Assembly: GCA_963682055.1 (NCBI GenBank)
Contig: OY821749.1
Location: forward strand, 27,659,631-27,723,630
Reading direction: 5' to 3'
Source of the DNA: Primula veris
Lineage: Eukaryota > Streptophyta > Magnoliopsida > Ericales > Primulaceae
Length of the DNA stretch: 64,000 nt
Position numbers and translations under genes: made by a program. Positions 1 through 12,795 of this stretch are shown here, piece after piece. Every line of letters begins with the position of its first letter. The stretch's first letter is position 1. The notes beneath the pieces are model-generated. The model saw only the letters and a list, made by a program, of their open reading frames with translations. It was not told the DNA's origin and ran no database searches.

Positions 1-1
1 A

Positions 2-319
2 TCCACCCTCAGGATGAAGCTAAAGTTATTCTCCAAGACTCCAGCATTGTCTATATATGATTCTACTCTTGCGAAGGAGTGGGGATTGGCGTTGACTAAA
101 ATAGTTGAGTGGCTAGCTCCCCTTGCTCATAACATGATTAGGTGGCATTCTATGCGTAACTTTGAGAAAGACCGGTTGCTATCTCAGACGAATATTCTTC
201 TCGTCCAAACGCTCTACTTTGCAGATCAACAGAAAACTGAAGATGCGATCGTAGAACTTCTTATGGGCTTAAATTACCTTTCTAGGTTCGGAGGAGCAAT
301 TGGTAATAAAATGCTTTAG
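2..319 (+). CDS. DUF668 domain fragment (PSK SIMULATOR-like), 5' end outside window
   Basis: The frame is open from the left edge of the window through a methionine at 14 to a stop at 317-319, so this is the 3' part of a gene or a gene fragment. The peptide has the signature of the plant DUF668 family (PSK SIMULATOR and At3g23160-type proteins, thought to act in growth signalling at the nucleus or membrane). It has a WLAPLAHNMIRW segment, then an LLVQTLYFADQQKTE segment and a short GLNYLSRFG tail. Family members usually run on for some tens of residues after this point, but here the frame stops about ten residues later, which may mean a frameshift or simply a short tail. The family call rests on remembered motifs. 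Whether the gene is functional cannot be judged from this piece. Confidence 0.5.
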   Translation, partial: STLRMKLKLFSKTPALSIYDSTLAKEWGLALTKIVEWLAPLAHNMIRWHSMRNFEKDRLLSQTNILLVQTLYFADQQKTEDAIVELLMGLNYLSRFGGAIGNKML

Positions 320-2322
320 TGAAGAGAATTTGTTGCTAACACGCTTAGTAAAATCAAACGGTACGTCAAAGGCTGTGCTATTATCTCCTCTAAGCCTATA
401 GCAAAGGTGCAGATGAAGTTTGTAAAGTGCTCGGTTATGTCAGTTTACCCTTCCATTAAGGTATGCTTTGAGCCTCTGGAGAGGTTTCTTTCTCTGACTT
501 GTTACACTTGTCTCTCTTTTGGGATTGGGATTTGCTAATGTTACAACATAAATCAATAAACCATGATCCCAACTCCCAAGTTTCCATCATTACTATATGT
601 AAAAGTCTCTTATACCGTCTTATCACAATGAAGGGGGAAAAATAGTGGATGAATGTAGGTCTTAAACGTGTCATTGTAAAGTAAAATTTCAACTTGTACC
701 ATTACAATTTGTAGAATTTCTAATACCGCTATGTTGGATAGCATGTTTTTGCCCTCCTTTTCTGTTAAGAAATTTTCTACACATTTCAGTTTTTGAATAT
801 AGTATTGAGCCTGAATTGGTGATTAAGAACTCGTAATGTTAATGCCAACATACTATAATTAGTATGTTTCTCTGATACACATCTAAGGGAAATTTAATAT
901 TTAGCACATACTTTTGTGTGTTTTGTTTAACAATTGATATGTTGCATCATTGCACATCGTTGAGTAACAATGCTTAGTATAAAGAGATAAAAATAAGTAC
1001 CATCATTGATCATCTTTACCTAATCGTAAAAGAGATTTTAACCCAGTTTTATTTAATAACATCCCAAACTTTGTACTGAGTCACAAGTTTCCCTACATAT
1101 AAGCCTACCCGACCACGCTTGGTTCTATTTTTGGCGGAATGAAAAGAGATAACCGGACCACAATTAGTTCATGTTTGCGGGCCAAGGCTTCAAGCTTTCA
1201 CGCTGAATCAGTTTGCGGAATGAAAAAAGATAATCGGACTACAATTAGGACCAGTAATGCAGCTAGGGGGAGTAAACACTTAATTTTTTCTATAAATGCT
1301 TGTAGATATATCAAGCGATCAATATCTTTCTCGTCCATCTTTTACTTTATTTTAGCAACTTTTGTAATCTCAACATTGAGCCTTATCGTAAGCTTTTGGA
1401 TGTTTGAGGTTGTCATGGAGCATCCTATCGTGGTAGTAGTCTATGGAACCAATACGAGCATTTTATGCATGACATGGTTTAATCAATGTAGGATTACTCC
1501 TCGACTGATGCAGTCAGTGGCGGGGCTAGGATCCCAATATGAGGGGTGCTGAATTGTTTTTCTTTGGTTTATATGGGAGTGCTGAAAGACTTTAACATAT
1601 GCAATTTTTGTTATAATGCATGACAAAACTCGGTGTTTTTCTAATATGAGGTGTTGCAGTCCTCTCCATCCTACTCAAAAGCTCCTCCCTCGGATACAGT
1701 GCACTTTTACATAGATATATTTGAAACTTAAAACTAAGCCCGGAGAAGATCTGGCCTACAAAGCTTTCATAAAAATTTAATTTTATCATCGAAATGAGAT
1801 ACTATCGCATACTGAAGTTTCACCTTGAAGCATTTGAGAGGGTCTTTTTAGCCTGGCTCAGACGTAGTTAAACCAAGTTTTGCCATGTTTGTGAGATGAG
1901 GTGAACGGATTACCAATTCTTTTTTTTTTTGCTTATAATTCAGCTAGATCCCTCTTGTTTGCATTAGTGGATTGATTATGAGTTTGTCTAGGTCTTATTT
2001 CAGACTCAGAAGTTCACTACTGCCATGGATTGAGTAGAACCACATAAAAAGGGTCGCTTTACGCTAATTGACATTTATCGAGTTTATACACATACAAACA
2101 CACAAAATTACAATGCTTTGACAATGGCATCGATAAATGTTCAAAAATACGCTGAATGATCGATATGTAGATCATTATCGTACTTACATTTGGAGGAAAA
2201 TAGAATAAAATATAGAAAACTAACTTGCTAATTTGTGGTATTAGGCCTTATTTTAAGGAAAGGACGGAAATATCTTTAAGAAGTTTTGGAATAAATTTGT
2301 AAACAAACAAGTCTTAAAACAA
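320..2322. other. Intergenic spacer with P450 3'-flank homology
   Basis: I see no supportable gene here. From about 1800 to 2320 the sequence is a diverged version of the flank found 3' of the other P450 copies (compare about 7000-7700 and 15,480-16,170). It shares, for example, the segment around a tgagtttgtc word and the gatcgatatntagatcatta word at 2160. This marks the left limit of the P450 tandem array. A 137-codon open frame at 1139-1552 contains a short internal duplication but matches nothing I recognise. Confidence 0.5.
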
Positions 2323-4393
2323 TTAATAGGTTGATACCCATTTTTTAGGTATTGCTTTGAGAGGAATTAGCTTACATAGTTTAATCCCCATTCGCTCGTT
2401 CATATCTGTACTTGCCGGATCAATTACTCCATCAAGCTCCCAGTCGAAAGATTGTAACATGGCGGCTAAAGCAAGGTGAATGACTCGATGACCCAGAGAA
2501 AGCCCCACACAAATCCTCCTCCCAGACCCAAACGGTATAAGCTCAAAATGTTGCCCTTTGTACTCTATGGCTTTGTCTAGAAACCTCTCGGGCTTGAAAG
2601 ATAGAGGGTCGTCCCAGGACTCTGGGTCCCTTCCAATCGCCCACACGTTTACATAAACCTGCATGGTCAAAATGGTTTAACTCAGTTACTCAGTATAGGG
2701 TGTGGGTGCTCAATACTTGAGATCTCGTGTCCGAGTCTCAAAATTTGAAGGCTTGAAAGCTTACCAACCCTTTTCTGTTAAGAGAGATGAATAAACCTGT
2801 GTTTTGGGGAATAAAGTACTAACCCATATATTCACAATCCTGCATTGAGTTTCTCGGCACTAAAAGGGGAACCGGTGGATGGAGACGGAGGGTTTCCTTA
2901 ATTACAGCTTGCAAATAATGTAAATTGTCTATATCGCTCTCCTCAACCTTCCTTTCGGTACCAATGACTCGGTCAAGTTCTTGTTGGACCTTGGTCATAG
3001 TCGCAGGGTTACGCAGTAGCTCTGCCATCACCCACTCTATCGTGCTACTCGTTGTTTCTGAGCCTGCGAAGAACATTTCATGCAGATTTTCCTAAGGTAT
3101 AAATGATTGTTCTAAGACGCGCGGAAACAAAGTTATAAAAGAACATAACTTAATTAATTTGTGCAAATTGAAAAATAAATACCTAAATTTATACTCAAAT
3201 TTTTAACAATGAATGCGATTGCTAACAATTTCTAAAAGACAATTTATGAAATCATAGTTCGTCTTCTATAACAGCAAAATGGTAAACTTATGCTTATGTT
3301 TTCTGAAAAAAAATAGAAAAGAGCGTAAAAAGCATTAAGGTTTCACTTTTCCGGGAAATTGTACATTTTCTTGTACCACTCTGACAAATGCAAAATTTCA
3401 AAGACGTTATGAACCAAGTTTAATATAAGAGAAGTAATTTCAAGTATAACAGCGGAAAGAATACAACATTACCATTATGATTGTCGTCACGTTCCGATCA
3501 GAGACCCTATCGCACTCATTCAGCTCCTCTGTCGACTCCAAAATAACATTCAACAAGTCTTTCCCAGTTTTCACTCTCCCCAACTGCTTCTTCTCTTCAA
3601 CTCTTTCCGCTACAAACACGGATATAATCTTTTTAGCTCTCCCCATGTCACGTTCCATATTTTTCTTGATCCTAAGAGGATCGAACGGCTTCAAGAAAGG
3701 GAAAAAGTCTGCAATATTTGGCTTTCCTGCCCATTTCAAAAACATGTTCATTGCATCAGAGAACTCTCGACCTTCTTTAGACTCCGGATCCAAAATGTCC
3801 CTGGACAGTACAATGTTACCAACAACATTGAAAGCCATAAGAAAAAGGAAATGGCAAATACCCACTGCCCCTGATCCTCCTTGCGCACGTGATTTTTTCG
3901 AATCTTTCTTTATCCAACGTATCATGTTATCGACGCATTTTCTCCTTAAGGAAATTGTTTCGTTAACTCTCCGAAACTGAGTGAAACAAAGTCGCCTCAA
4001 CAGCTGCCAGTTTTTTCCATAACGTCCCAAGCCAAGTGATCCTTCGTTGTAGCCACATGCAGTTAGCGCATGTGGGACCGTTCTATCGCAGAAAATATCA
4101 TCGTAGTTTTTGAACAACTCAGAAGCAGAATTGGCTGATTGTACAACCATAGTATTAATAAACCCTAGTTGCAACCAGAGAAGTGGCCCGTATTTGAACT
4201 TAAGGTCGTAGAGGGTCTGATGTGGCATGGTTCCGAGATCCAGCAAGTTGCCGATGATGGGCCATGTTGGCGGCCCAGGTGTTCAGAGTCTGTTTAAGCC
4301 ACGTTTCTTAGCCTTGACCCCCCAAATCACCAAAAGAATAACAAAAGTAGCTACTAATATTAACCAGGGTATGGAACTCCATGTTCTATCCAT
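2323..4393 (-). pseudogene. CYP76A-like cytochrome P450, copy 1 (pseudogene)
   Basis: This is a three-exon P450 on the minus strand: exon 1 4393-3473, exon 2 3079-2797, exon 3 2658-2323. The overall layout and the heme-binding motif PFGSGRRICVG in exon 3 survive. Four lesions are visible when it is read against the intact copies. (1) The arginine just before the PPGPP hinge is a TGA stop (4283-4285). (2) The intron 1 acceptor has AT in place of AG (base 3080). (3) A three-base insertion makes an in-frame TAG after YMG in exon 2 (2819-2821). (4) A two-base loss just before the exon 2 donor shifts the frame. Exon 1 also has four extra codons near the N-terminus. It is the most diverged member of the array and only a single partial ~160 bp repeat lies upstream. 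No full-length P450 can be made from it. Confidence 0.93.
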
Positions 4394-5323
4394 TCTCTGG
4401 GTTATTGAGTCTTGTCTATGCATTTCCTATGTGTACTTTTGATAACCTTTTTCTGTGGACATACATACTCCAACAATACTGGTTGATTTATGAAGAATAG
4501 GATCAAATCACCATCCAGATTGGCTACTATTGTCACGTACTAAGATCGTTAAGATCAACTGTATCAAGTTTATTTACATTTTTTATCATTATTTAATTAT
4601 TTAAGTTAATTAGCATCACTTTTATATTTATAGAGTAATAGTTTAACTTTATACATTTTTCGTTTTTCTATCAAATTTATTATCGTAACTAAATATTACT
4701 ATATTTTAATATACTTCTATCAATTTTTTTCAACTCAAATTAATTTAATAGAGCAAATTAATACATTAAATAAATTACACGTTTTCTCTTATTTAATGTA
4801 AAAAGTATACTTTTACAACTTATAAGTAAACGTTTTGGTTTATACAAATTATCAGTTTTTTTTATCAATTTCTCTATAAAACTATACAACTCATATTTTT
4901 GTTATTTTATTAATTTATACGTGAAAAGTACAAAAAATTGAGAGAGAGTGAGAGCAAAGTAAGAGAAATAAATTATTATTTTAATAATAACAGAACATCT
5001 TGATCCATTATATTTGAGATATATTTGAGTTTATGTAAATTTAATACAATGGATAAGTAAACTGATACGTGTACAATTTTAAAACAATATACGATAAATG
5101 CAAGGTATTAATAGTTTACTGTACCTAACTTTATGTCCTGACGATTTGTGTGGCTTAACAATTTTTATTTTATTTTTGTAAACAAGGTAGCTACAATAAC
5201 ACTAGTTTTTTTTTTTTTTTTACCATTTATTAGTAGTAATTCATTTCTTCATATGGAAACTTCAAGTTCAAGGGGGTGACTTGTAATTTTTAAATAACCA
5301 TAGTCTGGTAAATAGTTTCTACA
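4394..5323. other. Upstream region of P450 copy 1, AT-rich, with one partial ~160 bp repeat
   Basis: This stretch is AT-rich with no gene. At about 5130-5222 there is one incomplete copy of the ~160 bp unit that forms arrays upstream of P450 copies 2-5. It includes the acaaggtagctacaataaca word followed by a long T run. After the T run the sequence jumps into the spacer type seen at 14,350. A single unit next to the oldest copy suggests the array grew later, in the other copies. Confidence 0.6.
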
Positions 5324-5331
5324 ATAGCCAT

Positions 5332-5517
5332 TATGGGTGGATAAAAAATTCGTAAATTCGTCTCGTAAGTCAAACCGCATGGATTGGGGGTTGGGATGGG
5401 TTGAATGTCAAAAAAAAATCAATCCGTCCCGCCCCAATCCGCTATATATTTTGCGGGTTGGGTTAGGGTTGAGGTTTACAAACCGCGGGTTAATCCGTCC
5501 CAATCTGTTTTAACCCG

Positions 5518-5570
<53 letters not shown>

Positions 5571-5960
5571 AGCTATTTTAAGATACAAACCTTTAATTAT
5601 TGTTATATTTTAGTTTTATTACTTGTTCGTGAATGTTCTAAACGTACTTTAATTGAGTTTAATTTATATTTCTGTTTGAAATATTCAATTTATTTTAAAA
5701 GTTGGGTTGATTTTGCAAACTATGAAAAATAAATGATCAAAATAAAAATTTAAGAATCAATCTAAACTCAACCCGACCCAACCCGTAATTTATTTTGCGG
5801 GTTGAATTGGGTTGAGTTGGGTTTTAATTGTAACGGGTTGGATTTGATTGGGTTGAAATATAAATTTCATCAATCCGCCTCAATCTGCCCCGTCATTTAT
5901 TTTACGGGTTGGGTTAGGATTGAAACAAATTCGCCCCAATACGCCACGTGTCCATCTCTA
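5332..5960. mobile_element. hAT-like MITE, 629 bp
   Basis: The element is flanked by an 8 bp target duplication, atagccat at 5324-5331 and atagctat at 5961-5968 (7 of 8 match). It has short imperfect inverted ends (tatgggtggata against tagagatggaca). The interior is built of the words gggttggg and aacccgc in both orientations around a long TA run at about 5519-5567, so it can fold back on itself. The equivalent spacer positions near 14,460, 25,730 and 35,220 are empty and read straight through one copy of the target, which confirms an insertion. There is no coding capacity. The 8 bp duplication points to the hAT superfamily. Confidence 0.82.
5519..5567. repeat. (TA)n microsatellite
   Basis: Near-perfect TA dinucleotide run of about 48 bases inside the hAT-like MITE. 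Confidence 0.95.
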
Positions 5961-5968
5961 ATAGCTAT

Positions 5969-7385
5969 AGTTTGGCAAAAAAAATCTCACAATAACACAC
6001 GCCGTTTAATTAATTATTGTCTAACCCGATGATTGGCCACAGAGATACCAAATATGCCATCGTGAATCAAGGCTCATCAGTACGTTCAATAAGTAATTAT
6101 TATTTTTAAAAAAACCCTACTTTACAAACACTTTTAAAGTTTACTAAATGATCAAAATTATATAACTTTTTTACCCCAGATTTATATACATCTTATCATT
6201 CTATCTTCATCCTTCCCATATAACAACCATCATAATTCAATATCATAGGCAATATAATTTTATTATAAATTACTAATCATTCTTTTTATTGATTCATTAA
6301 AATTTTAAAATCGAAGGGACATTGCATAAAACATATATATACACATGTATACATGTATTAGAAACAAATTTCAGTAGGGAACTACAAGATTTCTCAATTA
6401 ATCTGTTTAACGATTCACCATCAAGTTTCGATCACGTCATCCACAAAATGAGTTCTCCAAAAAAAAAAAGAGAGGGTTATTTATCCCAAAAAAAAAATGC
6501 ATAGCAGTTCATGAACCATCCATGCTATACATTCATGGTCGTTTGTCTCAAGTCTCAACATGGTTCTGAGTAAATTCTTTTTAAGGAGTTTTAATTAAAA
6601 TCTATACCTATATCACCATGAGTTATAAATTATAAGAAAGCAAAGATAGTGATAAAATACAAAGAAAGAGAAATGTTTATTGAATTATCTTGGTTGAAAA
6701 CTTACATGGCTACACCGGCTTTATATAGCCAAAATTTGGTCACGAATAAAATCATACATAATTTCAAATAAATAAAATCTTCTCGATATGGAAATTATAT
6801 ATATCTATTCTTATGATAATGATATTCAATCAAAGATTCATGCATTAGTATACTAACTTGATTTTGTGAATAAATGGGTTAACATGTTCCTTAATGGATA
6901 GAGTCACGGAAGTACAATATGAAATGGAAAGGTGGCCTGAATAACAATATAAAAACACATGAAACAAACGTTATTGAGAGTAATACTTCTAGTTTCATTT
7001 TTCTAGCTTCTGAAGAGGGTCTTTATAGAACGTAATTAAACCAAGTTTTGTCGTGTTTAAGAGATAAGGAGAACGGATTACCAATTCTTTTTGGCCATAA
7101 TTCAGCTAGATCCACTCTTTTTGTATTACTGGATTGAGTATGAGTTTGTCCAGGTTTTATTTCAGACTCAGAAGTTCAACACTTCCATGGATTAAGACTA
7201 CAACCAAATAAAAAGTGTTGCTTTACTTTAATTTCCATTTATTGATCTTTTAGCCACGCATTCACCCAAAATTACAACCATGGCATGGGAAATTGTTCAT
7301 ACCTACGCTGAAAATTAACATATGTGAGTGTCAAAATTTAAAATTTTAAAATGAATTGTGTTAAATCATCGTTTTTAACATATTT
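5969..7385. other. Inter-P450 spacer, unit 1
   Basis: Non-coding AT-rich spacer, homologous to 14,470-15,856, 25,740-27,126 and 35,240-36,650. The left part differs from the second copy at scattered bases. From about 6780 rightward I found no difference until a T-run length change near 8700, so the recent ~8.47 kb duplication or conversion tract begins here. Confidence 0.6.
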
Positions 7386-7400
7386 AAGTGAAATTACATG

Positions 7401-7527
7401 AACCCCACTAGGAGTAGCTTAGTGGGCTAGAACCCGCTAGGAATAGCCCAGGTACACGGTTCAAGTCTTGTTAAAGCGGGTAGGTGTGATATCCCTTGAT
7501 CCTCTTTAATAAGATTTAAAAAAAAGA
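7401..7527 (+). mobile_element. tRNA-derived SINE, copy a
   Basis: This is a 127 bp insertion between perfect 15 bp direct repeats aagtgaaattacatg (7386-7400 and 7528-7542). It carries a pol III A box, tagcttagtgg at 7415-7425, and a B box, ggttcaagtc at 7458-7467, at tRNA-like spacing, and it ends in an A-rich tail. The same site in another unit (about 27,119-27,140) has a single copy of the target and no insertion. A-box and B-box spacing, target duplication and A tail together define a SINE. It is not a tRNA gene because no cloverleaf follows. Confidence 0.87.
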
Positions 7528-7542
7528 AAGTGAAATTACATG

Positions 7543-9383
7543 GTCAAAAATTGAAAAACGCACAAGTTTTAGAATTATGATTGGTGTCGTCGCCCCCGAT
7601 GGGCTGCACTTAGCTTCCCACTGCGCTGAATGATCGATATATAGATCATTATCGTACTTACATTTGGAGGGGAAAAAAAGGAAATATTGAAAAATAACTT
7701 TCAAATTTGTAGTGTAGCATTATTTCAAGGAAAGCACGGAAATATCTTTAAAAAATCTGGGAATAAATTGTAACATTTAATAGTTTGTTCGTTTTTTAGG
7801 TATTGCTTTGAGAGGAATTAGCTTTCGTAGTGTAATCCCCATTTGCTCGTTCATATCTGTACTTGCCGGATCAATTACTCCATCAATGTTTAATGTTTTG
7901 AACGAGAGTTTAGTTTCCCTATAATTCAGTCTTATAGAGAAATTGATGTACATGTGGAAGGATTTTTAAGAAAAAAATACATATTATTATCAAAATTTGG
8001 AATATAATGGAATTGATGCAATTGCTCTAACGGTAAGAAGACAGTTTATCGACTATCTCTATATGTAATATATCGGACGGTTTAGGTTAGGTTTGGTTCC
8101 CGTTCTATACCAAACTTCTGTGTGCACTGCTGATAATTAAAGAATTATATTGATCACTTGTACAAGGATTTTTACTAAGTATTATATATGATTAGAGAGT
8201 AAAAACAGTGCAAAGATGGACAGTTTTTAGGAAAAAAAACAAGAAAAATACTTTTTAAATTACAAAGTATACATCTACAAATTACAAACTCAGGTTTAAC
8301 TTGTATGGAAAAATTTTAGATTTTTTAAAGATTTTTTGTGAGAAATTGGAAAATTGTTATAAGATAACTGTAAATTATAAATTGAGTTTTAATTTGTAAT
8401 ACCCATTTTGACAATTTATAAAACCCATTGTCTAACTTGTATGTATTTTTTGAAGATATTTCTATTTTTTTTTAAAATTGTAAAAAAAACTCCAAAAAAC
8501 AGAAATTTCTTACTTTCTTTATTTTAAAACCATACTATAATTTTAAAAATCCTTTTTAGAATAATTGCCTTTTGATTAAATTTCTTTTGTTTTCATAAAA
8601 AATCAAAAGAAATTTTAAAAAACAAATAAAATTTCTAGAAAAATGTAAAATTAGACTTTATAACCAAGTTTTATAATTTAACAATGTTTTATGTTTTTTT
8701 TTAAATAACCAAGAAAATGGTCAACGGTCAAACTAATAAATCATAGTTACATTTTGTAACTCTGAATTACGATATTGCATTAGATTCAAATTTTTATCGC
8801 AGGATAAAATGCTCCTGTAAATATACACGTGTTGGAGTTTTGTATTTTATACAAAATAGTTTGTCCAACTTTGACAAACCAGTTTAGTTTAAACTTTATG
8901 AAATGGTTCGGGCATAGTTCTAAACCGAAGTACTTTTAGAGCGCTTTGAACAATGTAAATTTTGTCTAAAACCGATAATCGGTGTGAAAATATTGACCTG
9001 CGAAAATGAGGTTAGAGGGGAATTTCGGGAATGAAAAAAATAAGAATTATTGATTATTACATAAAAGCATATTTAATATTTAAAACTCACTTAATATTCA
9101 AAACTCACGGTCACAATTCTTATTTAAGATTTGATATATATATATTAAGACAGCATGAGTAAACATCAAATTAAAAACAAAGAGGACACAAACAGGATGA
9201 GTGATCCATATAAGTAGATCATTATTGTTCTTGAAAATAAAAAGGAAATATTAAGAAAAGTTACTTGCAAATTTGTGGCATCGGCAATATTTCAAGTAAA
9301 GCAAGTAATTTTTTTCTATAGAAAAGTCTTCCAAAAACTTAGGTTTAGGAAACTAAATTTATAAACTAATAAGTCTTGAACAA
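7543..9383. other. 3' flank of P450 copy 2
   Basis: AT-rich non-coding spacer that includes the exon 3 relic annotated separately. It is homologous to 16,014-17,853, 27,137-28,982 and 37,308-39,092. It contains the hairpin-prone words gatcgatatatagatcatta (about 7630) and a short TA run near 9137. I see no other gene in it. Confidence 0.6.
7778..7886 (-). pseudogene. P450 exon 3 tail relic, copy a
   Basis: About 109 bases match the last part of P450 exon 3. Read on the minus strand they give IDGVIDPASTDMNEQMGIT and then KLIPLKAIPKKRTN, followed by a stop region like that of the full genes. Homology ends abruptly upstream at the IDG codons and the heme motif is absent. It lies about 1.5 kb 3' of P450 copy 2. 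It is a scar of an earlier duplication or unequal crossover that left only a gene tail. Confidence 0.85.
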
Positions 9384-11439
9384 TTAATAGGTTGATGCCC
9401 GTTTTTTAGGTATTGCTTTGAGAGGAATTAGCTTTCCTAGTGCAATCCCCATTCGCTCGTTAATATCTGTACTTGCCGGATCAATTACTCCATCAATCTC
9501 CCAGTCGAAAGATTGTAACATGGAGGCCAAAGCAAGGTGAATGACTCGATGAGCCAGAGAAAGCCCCACACAAATCCTCCTCCCAGACCCAAACGGTATA
9601 AGCTCAAAATGTTGCCCTTTGTACTCTATGGCTTTGTCTAGAAACCTCTCAGGCTTGAAAGATAGAGGGTCGTCCCAGGACTCTGGGTCCCTTCCAATCG
9701 CCCATACGTTTACATAAACCTGCATGGTCAAAATGGTTTAGCTCAGTTACTCAGTATAGGGTGCGGGTGCTCAATACTTGAGATCTCGTGTCCGAGTCTC
9801 AAAATTTGAAGGCTGAAAGCTTACCAACCCTTTTAGGTTAAGAGAGATGAATAAACCTGTGTGTTTTGGGGAATAAAGTAACCCATGTATTCACAATCCT
9901 GCATTGAGTTTCTCGGCACTAAAAGGGGAATCGGTGGATGGAGACGGAGGGTTTCCTTAATTACAGCTTGCAAATAATGTAAATTGTCTATATCGCTTTC
10001 CTCAACCTTCCTTTCGGTACCAATGACTCGGTCAAGTTCTTGTTGGACCTTGGTCATAGTCGCAAGGTTACGTAGTAGCTCTGCCATCGCCCACTCTATC
10101 GTGCTACTCGTTGTTTCTGACCCTCCGAAAAACATTTCCTGCAGATTTTCCTAAGGTATAAATGATTGTTCTAAGACGCGCGAAAACAAAGTTATAAAAG
10201 AACATAACTTAATTAATTTGTGCAAATTGAAAAATAAATACCTAAATTTATACTCAAATTTTTAACAATGAATGCGATTGCTAGCAATTTCTAAAAGACA
10301 ATTTATGAAATCATAGTTCGTCTTCTATAACAGCAAAATGGTAAACTTATGCTTATGTTTTCTGAAAAAAATAGAAAAGAGCGTAAAAAGCATTAAGGTT
10401 TGACTTTTCCGGGAAATTGTACATTTTCTTGTACCACTCTGACAAATGCAAAATTTTAAAGACGTTATGAACCAAGTTTAATAAAAGAGTAGTAATTTCA
10501 TCTATAACAGCGGAAAGAATACAACATTACCATTATGATTGTCGTCACGTTCAGATCAGAGACCCTATCGCACTCATTCGGCTCCTCTTTCGACTCCAAA
10601 ATAACATCCAACAAGTCTTTGCCAGTTTTCACTCTCCCCAACTGCTTCTTCTCTTCAACTCTTTCCGCTACAAACACGGATATAATCTTTTTAGCTCTCC
10701 CCATGTCACGTTCCATATTTTTCTTGATCCTAAGAGGATCGAACGGCTTCAAGAAAGGGAAAAAGTCTGCAATATTTGGCTTTCCTGCCCATTTCATAAA
10801 CATGTTCATTGCATCAGAGAACTCTCGACCTTCTTTAGACTCCGGATCCAAAATGTCCCTGGACAGTACAATGTTACCAACAACATTGAAAGCCATAAGA
10901 AAAAGGAAATGGCAAATACCCACTGCCCCTGATCCTCCTTGCGCACGTGATTGTTTCGAATCCTCCTCTATCCAACCTATCATGTTATCGACGCATTTTC
11001 TCCTTAAGGAAATTGTTTCGTTAACTCTCCGGAGCTGAGTGAAAGAAAGTCGCCTCAACAGCTGCCAGTTTTTTCCATAACGTCCCATGGCAAGTGATCC
11101 TTCGTGGTAGCCATGTGCGGTCAGAGCATGTGGGACCGTTCTATCGCAGAAAATATCATCGTAGTTTTTGAATAACTCAGAAGCAGACTTGGCTGATTGT
11201 ACAACCATAGTGTTAATAGACCCTAGTTGCAACCAGAGAACTGGCCCGTATTTGAACTTAAGATCGTAGAAGGTCTGATGTGGCATGGTTCCGAGATCCA
11301 GCAAGTTGCCGATGATGGGCCATGTTGGTGGCCCAGGTGGTCGGAGTCTGTCCAAACCACGTTTCTTAGCCTTGACCCAAATCACCAAAAGAATAACAAA
11401 AGTAGCTAGTAGTATTGTGGAACTCCATGTTCTATCCAT
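9384..11439 (-). CDS. Cytochrome P450, CYP76A-like, copy 2 (intact)
   Basis: Microsomal monooxygenase, 508 residues. Exons are 11439-10531, 10138-9857 and 9719-9384. Both introns are GT-AG in phase 0 (ATG|gtaatg...tgcag|GAA and CAG|gttt...tgcag|GTT). An N-terminal membrane anchor (about residues 7-22) is followed by the PPGPP hinge (34-38), I-helix GGSETTS (308-314), ExxR E365/R368, PERF (420-423) and heme loop PFGSGRRICVG with Cys447. All P450 landmarks are present. The closest family I recognise is CYP76A (eggplant CYP76A1/A2-like, and the group that includes iridoid oxidases). The substrate cannot be read from sequence; oxidation of a small terpenoid-like molecule is only an inference. A TATA-like TATTTAA lies about 70 bp upstream of the ATG (plus strand 11505-11511), before the ~160 bp repeat array. 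The first I-helix residue is Gly where other copies have Ala. The second intron follows NTQ, which is unusual because many CYP76 genes have one intron. Confidence 0.93.
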
Positions 11440-11519
11440 TTTCTGGTTTACTAAGTCTTGTCTATGTATTTTGTGACTTTTGTGTATGCATTTCCTGAGA
11501 CAGGTTAAATAGGACCATG

Positions 11520-12795
11520 AATTTTGAAAACAAGGTAGCTACAATAGCACGAGTTTTTTTTTTACCAAACTGTAGCTAGGAAAGAGAAATACAAACATAC
11601 ATACACATGTTTTAAGACTCGTCTAATCACTAATTAGTAATTATATCTAATCTAACGATTTATGTATCTAACAATTTTTATTTTTATTTTGAAAACAAGG
11701 TAGCTACAATAACACGAGTTTTTTTTTACCAAACTATAGCTAGGAAAGAGAAATACAAACATACATACACATGTTTTAAGACTCGTCTAATCAGTAATTA
11801 GTAATTATATTTAATCTAACGATTTGTGTATCTAACAATTTTTATTTTAATTTTGGAAACAAGGTAGCTACAACAAGGCGAGTTTTTTTTACCAAACTAT
11901 TGCTAGGAAAGAGAAATACAAACATACATACACATGTTTTAAGACTCGTCTAATCACTAATTAGTAATTATATTTAATCTAACGATTTGTGTATCTAACA
12001 ATTTTTATTTTAATTTTGAAAACAAGGTAGGTACAATAACACGATTTTTTTTTACCAATCTATAGCTAGGAAAGAGAAATACAAACATACATATGTTTTA
12101 AGACTCGTCTAATCACTAATTAGTAATTATATTTAATCTAACGATTTGTGTATCTAACAATTTTTATTTTAATTTTGGAAACAAGGTAGCTACAATAACA
12201 CGAGTTTTTTTTTACCAAACTATTGCTAGGAAAGAGAAATACAAACATACATACACATGTTTTAAGACTTGTCTAATCACTAATTAGTAATTATATTTAA
12301 TCTAACGATTTGTGTATCTAACAATTTTTATTTTAATTTTGAAAACAAGGTAGGTACAATAACACGATTTTTTTTTACCAAACTATAGTTAGGAAAGAGA
12401 AGTACAAACATACATACACATGTTTTAAGACTCGTCTAATCACTAATTAGTAATTATAATTAATCTAATGATTTGTGTATCTTACAATTTTTATTTTTAT
12501 TTTGAAAACAAGGTAGCTACAATAACACGAGTTTTTTTTACCAAACTATTGCTAGGAAAGAGAAATACAAACATACATACACATGTTTTAAGACTCGTCT
12601 AATCACTAATTAGTAATTATATTTAATCTAACGATTTGTGTATCTAACTATTTTTATTTTAATTTTGGAAACAAGGTAGCTACAATAACAGGAGTTTTTT
12701 TTACCAAACTATTGCCAGGAAAGAGAAATACAAACATACATACACATGTTTTAAGACTTATCTAATCACTAATTAGTAATTATATATAATCTAAT
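11520..12795. repeat. ~160 bp tandem repeat array upstream of P450 copy 2 (about 8 units)
   Basis: About eight head-to-tail units with a period near 162 bases. Each contains caaggtagctacaataacac, a T run of 7-10, aaagagaaatacaaacatac, then ctaatcactaattagtaatt and gatttgtgtatctaac. Units differ by a few bases and by T-run length. The array starts about 80 bp upstream of the P450 start codon, so it replaces or abuts the promoter. The palindromic actaattagt word recurs once per unit. Confidence 0.95.

Noticed and set aside
1139..1552. 137-codon frame with an internal duplicated GMKRDNRTTI-like segment
   Set aside because: No recognisable domain or promoter, and low-complexity surroundings. Probably chance.
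7401..7527. tRNA gene suggested by A and B boxes
   Set aside because: No cloverleaf, an A-rich tail and 15 bp target duplications identify a SINE.
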